Counted from the stretch's first letter, positions 1 through 5,621 are shown. The stretch is 7,126 nucleotides of DNA from JANWXR01 sp033577755 (GCA_033577755.1 JAVQXV010000157.1:1-7126), one strand, 5' to 3'. The notes: a model not told the origin generated them from the sequence alone. Numbers and translations are program-made.

Positions 1-721
1 AGCGAAGCGAAGCGGCAGTCGAAGGGGCGGCCTGTTCCCTGACAACCTTTGCGTGTACACCTCTTTGCAGTGGACTTGTCTGCGGAATGAACGGGGCTGC
101 CGCCAGCCGTACTTCCGAGGCCCAACCGGCGCAGGCGGCGAAGTCGGCGGTCAGCAGGTAGTAGCTCTCGCCGGCGCAGGCGCGGCACAGCACCTGACCC
201 TCGCGGACTATTTCGCGCTTGTTCATGATTTCCTCGCCGCATAGGTCGCAGAGGGTGCGGACGCCGGGTCGGCTGATAAGTTGCGCGACGGGGACTTTGA
301 GTTGAACGGATTGGACGGATAACAAGGCCTCATTCGGCATGCGTTGGTAGCCGAGCAGTTGCGCTTCCCACCTGTTGCGCGCTTCCGGCGCATAGTCGCG
401 GGCGCGCTCCCGGCAGCCGGCGCGCGGCGCGATCCGCACCGCCCGGCCCGTGTGCGTATCCACAAAGGTGGCCGCCACCTTGCCGAAGTCCTCGATGCGC
501 AGGGTGCGCCGGCCCACCCAGCAGCCGGTCGCCACCGAGAGGCCGTCCACAGCGCAGCCGTTGGTCTCGGCGATGGTCAGGAGCCGTTTGTCCGTCTGCG
601 GCAGCGCCAGGCCGAGCACCTCGCCGGCCAACAGGCCCATCCGAACGCCGAGCACCTGACGTGGGCAGAGATGCCGGTGCAGGGCAGCAGAAGCATCCAG
701 GAGTTCGCGCAAAGTCTTCAT
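1..721 (-). CDS. FmdE-family zinc-finger protein (formylmethanofuran dehydrogenase subunit E-like), 3' end cut by window edge
   Basis: The reading frame is open for 240 codons from the ATG at 721 to the left edge with no stop. The N-terminal part matches the FmdE domain: HRHLCP (15-20), VLGVRMG (23-29), ETNGCAVDG (52-60), GCWVGRRTL (66-74) and DFGKVAATF (78-86), so the H17/C19 and C56/C67 positions typical of the metal site are present. A C-terminal zinc ribbon follows, CDLC (158-161) and CRAC (179-182). The start is supported by GGGAGG 5 nt upstream (727-732). In methanogens FmdE accompanies the Mo/W formylmethanofuran dehydrogenase. Stand-alone bacterial homologues have no settled function but are associated with molybdenum/tungsten metabolism. 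The upstream Moco-type leader agrees with that. After about residue 205 the sequence stops resembling the family and codon use changes (AGA, AGG, GTA appear), so the true stop may have been lost. Family call firm; function open. Confidence 0.85.
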   Translation of the reverse strand, partial: MKTLRELLDASAALHRHLCPRQVLGVRMGLLAGEVLGLALPQTDKRLLTIAETNGCAVDGLSVATGCWVGRRTLRIEDFGKVAATFVDTHTGRAVRIAPRAGCRERARDYAPEARNRWEAQLLGYQRMPNEALLSVQSVQLKVPVAQLISRPGVRTLCDLCGEEIMNKREIVREGQVLCRACAGESYYLLTADFAACAGWASEVRLAAAPFIPQTSPLQRGVHAKVVREQAAPSTAASLR

Positions 722-745
722 CAGAGCCTCCCGCACAAAGCAACA

Positions 746-768
746 GGCCGTCTCGCTCCGAGACGGCC
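746..768 (-). terminator. Expression-platform hairpin of the FmdE leader (likely intrinsic terminator)
   Basis: On the minus strand GGCCGTCTCG, a GAG loop and CGAGACGGCC form a perfect 10-bp stem. It is followed by TGTTGCTTTGTG (7 T in 12), then the GGGAGG ribosome binding site and the ATG. The position between aptamer and gene fits a riboswitch terminator, although the T-run is interrupted. The left arm contains CGTCTC, which can instead pair with GAGACG of the aptamer P1 3' strand (see the riboswitch entry). A translational rather than transcriptional mechanism is possible, because the ribosome binding site begins about 14 nt after the stem. Confidence 0.6.
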
Positions 769-787
769 CAAGCCATCTGGGCTGGGT

Positions 788-904
788 CGTCTCCTTTCCA
801 AGTGTCGGGGGGCCGGCCTGTTTCCAGACCGACCGGGGCTGCGCCGGGCAGCCGGCCTGCGGCCATCGCGCCGAAGTGCGACCCGGCCGGCAGGCTCGGA
901 GACG
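788..904 (-). promoter_or_regulatory. Putative molybdenum/tungsten cofactor (Moco-type) riboswitch aptamer
   Basis: The minus-strand leader folds by eye into a multi-helix aptamer. P1 is CGTCTCC (898-904) with GGAGACG (788-794), 7 bp. An arm pairs GCCTGC-c-GGCC (885-895) with GGCCGCAGGC (855-864), with a sub-stem capped by TTCG. A second hairpin is GGCTGC/GCAGCC (837-853). A third is GGTCTG-GAAA-CAGGCC (815-830), a GNRA tetraloop. Segments CTCCGAGCCTGCC next to P1 and TTGGAAAGGAGACG at the 3' end agree with my memory of the conserved blocks of the Moco RNA motif (Rfam MOCO_RNA_motif); I could not run a covariance search. Members of that class sit upstream of Moco biosynthesis, molybdate transport and Mo/W enzyme genes, so the downstream FmdE gene fits. 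The tungsten-cofactor variant cannot be told apart here. No clear promoter lies in the 28 nt before it, so transcription may read through from the CMD-like gene. Confidence 0.7.
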
Positions 905-932
905 GATGGGAATTGAGTCGCCGGTCGCGTTG

Positions 933-1253
933 TTACGACTCGTGCCCGGAGATGGCGGCCTGCGCCCAAGTCGGCGCCGTGATCATCGCCGGGAAACCGC
1001 GCGTGGTCACCGCGAGCATCACCGTAGGCTCGATCTCCTCCACAGTTGCGCCGGCCTCCGGTGTGCAGTGCGTGTGTGAGTGCACGGCATTCTCGGATTC
1101 GGTCGCCGCCGCCATCCCTGGCTTGATCAGCTCGCAGATTTTGGCATCGAGCAGGCCTTCCTCGGCTGCGGCTGCGCGAGCCTCTCATAGGCCTTCCAGA
1201 CTCGGGGATGGTCTTTTTTTGAAACGCAGGTAGAACTCGGGCAGTTTGCTCAT
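933..1253 (-). pseudogene. Carboxymuconolactone decarboxylase (AhpD-like) family protein, broken by two compensating frameshifts
   Basis: From the ATG at 1253 the frame reads 22 residues and meets TGA at 1185-1187. Removing one A from the A7 tract (1214-1220) and restoring one base near 1170-1174 gives a coherent 106-residue product. It starts MSKLPEFYLRF, continues through DHPRVWKAYERLA and EEGLLDAKICELIKPG, has the CMD signature ESENAVHSH (residues 52-60) and EAGATVEEI (66-74), and ends at TAA 933-935. About 106 residues is a normal length for small CMD proteins, which act as decarboxylases or as AhpD-like peroxidase partners. The usual 'RRALEAGA' stretch here reads HCTPEAGA, so some decay or divergence is present. 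The two indels cancel, and the C-terminal 60 residues remain open in the original frame. Either a young pseudogene or two assembly errors (one in a homopolymer) would explain this. No Shine-Dalgarno is evident before the ATG. Confidence 0.75.
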
Positions 1254-1369
1254 GCGGCTTGCCGAGTGAGAGACGAGGCCGACCTGTCGGGCTGACCGGA
1301 TTGTGTACCGCCCGCGGTCACCGATTGCGCTTTTCGTCCGCGAATGAACACGAATTTCCACGACTAGTC

Positions 1370-1402
1370 TCTGTTCATTTGTGTGCGTTCATGTCCATTC
1401 GT
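1370..1402 (+). repeat. Direct repeat copy A (33 nt)
   Basis: This copy begins TCTGTTCATT and ends TGTCCATTCGT. It matches the copy at 1541-1573 at 29 of 33 positions, counted by eye. Confidence 0.75.
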
Positions 1403-1432
1403 GAGTGCACTGCAAAATCACGATCTCACCGT

Positions 1433-1514
1433 GAAGCGGCGAGGAGCGCAGCAAGGAGCGCAAGGGTTTCGCTTTTGTTTTCCTTCGCGTTCTTCGCGCG
1501 CGTCTTCGCACTTC
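1433..1514. repeat. Long imperfect palindrome
   Basis: The left arm, 1433-1465 (starting GAAGCGGCGAGGAGCGC), and the right arm, 1482-1514 (starting CCTTCGCGTTCTTCGCG), are complementary at roughly 20 of 33 positions. The 16-nt spacer is T-rich. Both arms are built of short GCG/AAG units, so the symmetry could come from a simple-sequence bias rather than selection for a hairpin. Confidence 0.4.
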
Positions 1515-1540
1515 AAATGGACTTTTTTCCGTAGCGCCAT

Positions 1541-1573
1541 TCTGTTCATTCGTGTGTCTTCGTGTCCATTCGT
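1541..1573 (+). repeat. Direct repeat copy B (33 nt)
   Basis: This is the second copy of the unit at 1370-1402, with 4 mismatches: T/C, C/T, G/C and A/G. Confidence 0.75.
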
Positions 1574-1606
1574 AGACTCAGGAAAGTGCGGTTTATGATC
1601 GCGCAA

Positions 1607-1615
1607 AGTATATCA
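1607..1615 (-). promoter_or_regulatory. Possible extended -10 promoter element toward the CMD-like gene
   Basis: The minus strand reads TGA-TATACT, that is a TGN plus a 5-of-6 match to TATAAT. No good -35 is seen. It would give a leader of about 350 nt running through the repeat element before the CMD-like ATG at 1253. Based on one motif only. Confidence 0.25.
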
Positions 1616-1705
1616 GACTCGACAGGTCTTGCGCGGCTTAGGGCGCCGAAGCCGGCGGTTTCGCGCCGGGATTTACCAGCTAAACGCTTTCTTGCTGAGG
1701 GGTCT

Positions 1706-3130
1706 TTACGGCAACAACGCCAGCGCCTTCAGCGCCAGCCGCCCTATCGGGCCTTGTGGGTCGAGGGCGAGCGCATGATTGAGCGCGGCGCGTGCCTCGT
1801 CGGCTTTGTTCTGAATCTGATAGAGCCGGCCCAGGTGATAGTAGGCGCTGGGCAGGTTCGGGTCGAGGGCCAGGGCGCGCTCCAGCTGTTTGCGCCCATT
1901 AACAAAGTCGCCGGTGATGATCAGCGCGTAGCCGTGCGCGTCGGCAGCCAGGGCGCTGTTCTCGTCCAGTCCGGCAGCCTGACGTGCGGCAGGCAGTCCC
2001 AACTCGGCGACTTTGAATTCGTTGTCCACGTAGAAGCGCGCCAGCAGCAGCCAAAACTTGGCATCGCTTGGCGCCAGCTCGACGGCGCGCGTGAAGGCGA
2101 CCTCGGCGTTGACCAGATCGCCCTGCGCCGCGTAAGCGCCTCCGATCTCGGCAGCGATGGCGGGGTTCTGCGGGTCGAGCTGCTGCGCAGTTTGCAGGTA
2201 GGGCAACGCTTTGGCCGATTCACCCCGCCGGCGGTAGTGCAGGCCGAAGAGGTAATGAATCAGCGGCGATTGCGGCGCGAGCTGTACGGCGCGCTCGTAG
2301 CCGGCTCGCCCGTCTCGCCCCTGCAAGTCCTGCGCCAGCCCCAGGTAAGCATGCGCATCAGCATAGGTCGGGTCGAGCGTCACCGCCTGGGTCAACGCAT
2401 GCTCGGCCAGCGCCCACTCCTGTAACTGCACCAGCTCATAGCCGATTCGGCCAAAGGTGTATGCCGGGATGCCCTGCGCCTGCGCTTCCTGCAAGGCGCC
2501 GCGCAGCTTGCGTGCGGCGGTTGCAAAGTTTGAGGGCACTTCGGCAGCGACCGTCAGCGGCGCAATGGCTTCGTCAGGCGCCGTGGCTGCCGTAATCAGC
2601 GCCAGACGATACAATACTGCCGGCTCGCGGCGGCCTGCCTGCAAACGGCGGTTGAGCATCTCCGCCGCTTGCGCGAACTGTCCCTCGGCTTCGTAGGCTG
2701 ATGCCAGCCGCGCCAGCAGCGCATCTTCGCCGGGAAGCTCGGCCAGTGCTTCTTCCCACTGCGCGATGGCGGCTACGCGGTCACCCTTGCCCAGGTAGGC
2801 ATCGCCGATTGCGACTCGCAGCCCCGGCGTCCAGCCGGCGAGCGCCGCCGCGCTGTGCAGCCGCGCGATCGCCGCGTCGAAGCGTCCGGCGGAAATTTCG
2901 GCCAGGCCGGCGCGCCGGACGATTTTCACGTCGTAGGGCAGGCGTTGGGCAGCTTCGGCGAGGGAATCGGCGGCGGCGGCATAATCTTGCTGCACGATTG
3001 CGGTTTCGGCGCGTTGCAGCAACTCGACCATGCCTACAGGTGCAGCCTGTGGGCCGAGCAGCGTCAGGGCTGTGAACAACACAATCACCCGCAGCCCGTT
3101 GCTTGTTGTGAGACGAGGTCGCTCAGTCAT
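1706..3130 (-). CDS. Exported or membrane-anchored TPR repeat protein
   Basis: This 474-residue protein has a hydrophobic N-terminal segment (about residues 13-32) after a short basic start (MTERPR...NGLR), which looks like a signal peptide or membrane anchor. There is no lipobox cysteine. From about residue 35 to the end it is made almost entirely of tetratricopeptide repeats, about 10-11 units. The regular ones include 102-133 (AIGDAYLGKGD...A), 255-287, 288-321 (LFGLHYRRRGESAKALPYL), 322-355 (IGGAYAAQGDLVNAEVAF) and 428-461 (YHLGRLYQIQNKADEA), with the usual '..LDP' between helices. Such arrays are protein-binding scaffolds; no enzyme domain is visible. The ATG follows directly on the TGA of the upstream receiver gene (TGAATG), with no separate Shine-Dalgarno, so translation is probably coupled. 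The pair suggests the TPR protein works with, or under control of, the receiver. No convincing terminator follows its stop. Confidence 0.85.
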   Translation of the reverse strand: MTERPRLTTSNGLRVIVLFTALTLLGPQAAPVGMVELLQRAETAIVQQDYAAAADSLAEAAQRLPYDVKIVRRAGLAEISAGRFDAAIARLHSAAALAGWTPGLRVAIGDAYLGKGDRVAAIAQWEEALAELPGEDALLARLASAYEAEGQFAQAAEMLNRRLQAGRREPAVLYRLALITAATAPDEAIAPLTVAAEVPSNFATAARKLRGALQEAQAQGIPAYTFGRIGYELVQLQEWALAEHALTQAVTLDPTYADAHAYLGLAQDLQGRDGRAGYERAVQLAPQSPLIHYLFGLHYRRRGESAKALPYLQTAQQLDPQNPAIAAEIGGAYAAQGDLVNAEVAFTRAVELAPSDAKFWLLLARFYVDNEFKVAELGLPAARQAAGLDENSALAADAHGYALIITGDFVNGRKQLERALALDPNLPSAYYHLGRLYQIQNKADEARAALNHALALDPQGPIGRLALKALALLP

Positions 3131-3508
3131 TCACAGATTAAGCAGAGTCGAGACACGTTTGAGCAGTTCCTCGCGTTTGAACGGCTTGTTGAGATAGACA
3201 GCTACCGACTGCAAGGAGCCGATGAGACGATGCACCGGTTCCTTGTGCGCGGTTAGCACGATGATGGGCGTGTGCCTGATCCGGCCGGTCTCCTTGAACG
3301 CCTCCAACACCTTCCAACCGTATGCATCCGGCAGGTTAATGTCCAGGAAGATGAGAGCCGGCACTTCCTGCTCGATAAAGGCAATAGCTTCCGCCACCGA
3401 TGGCGCGTTGACGATCTCAATGGGCAAATGCCGCAGGGTTAGCTTGAGCAGCTGAAAGGCATTTTGGTCATCCTCAACGACGAGCACGCGGCGGAGCGGC
3501 ATGGACAC
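3131..3508 (-). CDS. Single-domain response regulator (CheY-like receiver)
   Basis: With the GTG start this is a 125-residue protein holding only a receiver domain. The acidic pocket is EDD (residues 12-14), the phospho-acceptor is D56 in IFLDINLP, the switch threonine is T86 in VLTAH, and the lysine is K108 in LNKPF, so all catalytic positions are intact. No output domain follows. It must therefore act by protein contact, as CheY- or Spo0F-like proteins do, or as a phosphorelay intermediate. I chose GTG at 3508 because GGGAG (3516-3520) lies 7 nt upstream. The ATG two codons later (3502) is the alternative, 13 nt from that site. A longer frame opens at 3595 but would start upstream of the TATAAT at 3536-3541 and adds a non-conserved tail, so I reject it. 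No histidine kinase is in the window. The stop abuts the TPR start. Confidence 0.88.
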   Translation of the reverse strand: MSMPLRRVLVVEDDQNAFQLLKLTLRHLPIEIVNAPSVAEAIAFIEQEVPALIFLDINLPDAYGWKVLEAFKETGRIRHTPIIVLTAHKEPVHRLIGSLQSVAVYLNKPFKREELLKRVSTLLNL

Positions 3509-3535
3509 AAACTTTCTCCCAGATGAGGTGGCTGC

Positions 3536-3541
3536 ATTATA
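3536..3541 (-). promoter_or_regulatory. -10 element of the receiver-TPR operon
   Basis: The minus strand has a perfect TATAAT. It is placed so that transcription would begin around 3529, about 20 nt before the GTG start and just ahead of the GGGAG ribosome binding site. The -35 region is poor, which may mean an activator is needed. Confidence 0.5.
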
Positions 3542-3587
3542 CCCGTCCCAATTGGAGATGGTATTGTAACTGCCCAGGTATGCTGAT

Positions 3588-3596
3588 TTATCCACA
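3588..3596 (+). other. DnaA-box-like 9-mer
   Basis: TTATCCACA is identical to the consensus DnaA box. I see only one copy in the spacer and no replication gene nearby, so an origin is not supported. It could be a DnaA regulatory site for the divergent genes, or chance in an AT-richer stretch. Confidence 0.25.
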
Positions 3597-3712
3597 GATT
3601 AGAGCAATTTCCAGTTTGAATTACGGCACGGCATGCGAAATTCGACCTGTTTTCAAGCCACAGAACCGTAAATCAATCAGGAATTCGCTCTAAGCAGGTT
3701 TTCGTGGAGGAA

Positions 3713-3754
3713 ATCTGCAGCTTTTCTTTGTGATAAGCTGCGTCACCTGCAGAT
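3713..3754. promoter_or_regulatory. Nested inverted repeats upstream of the USP-GpgS gene
   Basis: Outer arms ATCTGCAG (3713-3720) and CTGCAGAT (3747-3754) are perfect complements. Inner arms GCAGCTT (3717-3723) and AAGCTGC (3735-3741) are also perfect and share GCAG with the outer left arm, so only one of the two can form at a time. The block ends 40 nt before the ATG. A regulator-binding dyad or an RNA leader switch are both possible. The rest of the 286-bp divergent spacer shows no gene. Confidence 0.45.
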
Positions 3755-3757
3755 AAA
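3728..3757 (+). promoter_or_regulatory. Weak candidate promoter for the USP-GpgS gene
   Basis: TTGTGA (3728-3733) and GATAAA (3752-3757) are separated by 18 nt. Each is only a partial match to the -35 and -10 consensus. It overlaps the nested inverted repeats, so a protein bound there would compete with RNA polymerase. Confidence 0.2.
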
Positions 3758-3794
3758 TCAGGATGACTGAGCAGTCAAAAAGAAAGGACTTAAG

Positions 3795-5621
3795 ATGGCT
3801 GCGCGTTCTCCATTCCCCTCCCTTCAGCGCGTCCTGACGACCCTGGTGCATGGTTGCGAAAGCCTGGTGGCCGTGGAGGCCGCCCGCGCCCTCTCATCCG
3901 AAGTGCGCGTCGTCGGTATGGTGAAGCTGGCCGAAGGCGAATCCATGAGCGCCGGCGCACAGAAGGCGCAGGAGATGCGCAAGCGTCTGCGCCGGCTGGC
4001 CGCTCTGCCCGGCATCCAGACGCGCGGCAACGTCATCGTCTCGTTTCAGCCGTGGCTGGATCTACAGCAACTCATCGCCGCCGAAAAGCCCGACCTGCTG
4101 GTGCTGGAATGTTGCGACCAGTTGAGCGCGCTCGGCCTGACTCTGACCGAAGTGCTGGCGCGCCCGCCCTGCGATCTGGCGCTGGTGCGCGGCCCGGTTG
4201 TGAGCGGCGCCCCGGCGCCCTTCCCGGAGAGGCCGGCGCGTGTGCTCATCCCGATACGCGGCGGCCCGTACGCCGAACTGGCGTTGCGCATCGGCCTCAG
4301 CCTGCAAGCCGAGGAGCTGACCGCTTTGCACATCGAACTGAAGAGCGACGGCGGCTCGAACGCGCCGTTCAAGGGGCTGGAGCGCGTGCTGGCACGCCTG
4401 CCGGAAGTGCAGAAGCGCTCGGTCGTCACGGAGGACACCGCGAAGACGATCCTGGAAGAGAGTCGGCACTACGACCTGGTGGTGATGGGCGCGGCGGCGC
4501 GGCCCTTGCACGGCGTCAGCGGCCTAGGCCCGGTGGCCGAGCGGATACTGAGCGACTCGCCGGCGGCGGTGATGGTGGTGCGTACCCGGCGCTCCATGCC
4601 GGACGCCGTGACCGACGAGACCATCGGCGCGCAGGCCATCTCCATCCTGGTGGACAAGTGGTTCGCCGAGAACACCTTCGACGCCGACGAGTTTGCCGAC
4701 CTCGAGCAACTCGTGCGCCTGAAACGGGAACAGCAGCTCACCATCAGCCTGGCGCTCCCGGCGTTGAACGAAGAGGCCACCGTCGGCAAGGTCATCCGCA
4801 CGGTGAAGCGTGCGTTGATGGACCGTGTGCCGCTGCTCGATGAGATTGTGCTGATCGATTCAGACTCCACCGACCGGACGCGCGCCATCGCTCAGAGGCT
4901 GGGCGTGCCGGTGTACATTCATCAGCAACTGCTGCCGGAGCTGGGCGCGCGCGCCGGCAAGGGCGAGGCGCTGTGGAAGAGCCTGCTGGTGACGCGGGGC
5001 GACCTGATCGCGTGGATAGACACCGACATCGTCAACATCCACCCGCGCTTCGTCTACGGCATCCTCGGCCCGTTGCTGCTCAACCCGCGCATCCAGTTCG
5101 TCAAGGGCTTCTATCGCCGGCCCCTGCGCGTGGGCGACAAAGTGCAGGCCGGCGGCGGCGGGCGCGTCACCGAGCTGACCGCCCGTCCCCTGCTCAACCT
5201 GTTTTACCCGGAGCTTTCCGGCGTGGTGCAGCCGCTCTCCGGCGAGTACGCCGGGCGGCGCAGCGCACTGGAGCAGTGCCCGTTCTTCTCCGGCTACGGC
5301 GTGGAGATTGGCCTGCTCATTGAAATTTTCGAGCGTTACGGCCTGGCGGGCCTGGCGCAGGTGGATTTGCTGGAGCGCATCCACCACAACCAGACGCTCG
5401 AAGCCCTGAGCAAGATGTCGTTCGCCATCATCCAGGCGGTGATGCGCAAACTGGAGCGCCACTACGAGCGCGCCATCGTCGCCGACGTGAACAAGACGAT
5501 GAAGCTCATCCGGCACGAGGCCGCCGGCTATTTTCTGGAAGTGGAAGAGATCGCCGAGCGTGAGCGCCCGCCGATGATCGAGGTGGAGGAGTACCGGCGG
5601 CGGCGGGCCGAGGCGCGTTAG
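3795..5621 (+). CDS. gpgS: USP-USP-glucosyl-3-phosphoglycerate synthase fusion
   Basis: This 608-residue protein has two parts. Residues 1-265 form two universal-stress-protein-like domains. The first (about 10-132) is degenerate. The second (about 148-263) keeps VLIPI at its start and VVMGAAARPL...SGLGPVAERIL at its end, but has GP where ATP-binding USPs have GS/T. Residues 282-560 match GpgS (GT81 type, GT-A fold): the linker DKWFAENTFDADEF, PALNEE (322-327), DSDSTD (355-360), RAGKGEALW (386-394), metal-binding DTD (409-411), VKGFYRRP (436-443), GGGRVTEL (454-461), GEYAGRRS (483-490), GYGVEIGLL (500-508) and a catalytic-type histidine in RIHHN (H530). GpgS transfers glucose from an NDP-glucose to 3-phosphoglycerate, the first step to the compatible solute glucosylglycerate. 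The phosphatase GpgP is not in the window. AAGGA (3784-3788) lies 6 nt before the ATG. Mycobacterial GpgS is about 324 residues, so the N-terminal half is an addition, possibly a nucleotide or stress sensor. Confidence 0.9.
   Translation: MAARSPFPSLQRVLTTLVHGCESLVAVEAARALSSEVRVVGMVKLAEGESMSAGAQKAQEMRKRLRRLAALPGIQTRGNVIVSFQPWLDLQQLIAAEKPDLLVLECCDQLSALGLTLTEVLARPPCDLALVRGPVVSGAPAPFPERPARVLIPIRGGPYAELALRIGLSLQAEELTALHIELKSDGGSNAPFKGLERVLARLPEVQKRSVVTEDTAKTILEESRHYDLVVMGAAARPLHGVSGLGPVAERILSDSPAAVMVVRTRRSMPDAVTDETIGAQAISILVDKWFAENTFDADEFADLEQLVRLKREQQLTISLALPALNEEATVGKVIRTVKRALMDRVPLLDEIVLIDSDSTDRTRAIAQRLGVPVYIHQQLLPELGARAGKGEALWKSLLVTRGDLIAWIDTDIVNIHPRFVYGILGPLLLNPRIQFVKGFYRRPLRVGDKVQAGGGGRVTELTARPLLNLFYPELSGVVQPLSGEYAGRRSALEQCPFFSGYGVEIGLLIEIFERYGLAGLAQVDLLERIHHNQTLEALSKMSFAIIQAVMRKLERHYERAIVADVNKTMKLIRHEAAGYFLEVEEIAERERPPMIEVEEYRRRRAEAR

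Larger units (their letters stand above)
1341..1575. repeat. Composite noncoding repeat element filling the 1254-1705 gene-free gap
   Basis: The 452-bp gap between the TPR gene and the CMD-like gene contains no credible coding sequence on either strand. Its core is lower in GC than the flanking genes and built of related pieces. These are a partial inverted copy CGAATGAACACGAA (1341-1354), two 33-nt direct copies (1370-1402 and 1541-1573), and a long imperfect palindrome between them (1433-1514). The inverted piece and the 3' end of the first direct copy (1388-1401) are complementary at 12 of 14 positions. I recall similar 'ttcattcgtgt' and 'cttcgcgttcttcgcg' strings between genes in Chloroflexota and other environmental genomes, but give no family name. 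The flanks 1254-1340 and 1576-1705 hold nothing clear except the possible promoter at 1607. Confidence 0.6.

Noticed and set aside
330..866. Minus-strand 178-codon frame in the FmdE region
   Set aside because: The adjacent minus frame carries all FmdE motifs and the zinc ribbon, so this frame is a shadow that also crosses the riboswitch.
1214..1220. Programmed -1 frameshift at the A7 tract of the CMD-like gene
   Set aside because: The needed correction is +1 (skip one base), and a second, independent indel 40 nt later also has to be fixed, so decay or sequencing error is simpler.
1341..1575. CRISPR array from the 33-nt repeats
   Set aside because: Only two copies 171 nt apart, with an inverted partial copy and no cas genes; the spacing is wrong for CRISPR.
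1259..1606. Short open frames on both strands within the 1254-1705 gap
   Set aside because: They lie in the repeat element, have no ribosome binding sites and give low-complexity products.
1644..1657. Hairpin CGCCG-AAGC-CGGCG after the TPR stop, considered as a terminator
   Set aside because: Only a 5-bp stem and no T-run on the minus strand; such GC hairpins are common by chance here.
1562..2425. Plus-strand open frame of 287 codons opposite the TPR gene
   Set aside because: Antisense shadow: the minus strand codes for regular TPR repeats, and the plus frame starts inside the noncoding repeat.
3588..3794. Replication origin in the AT-richer divergent spacer
   Set aside because: Only one DnaA-box-like 9-mer and no dnaA, dnaN or parAB nearby.
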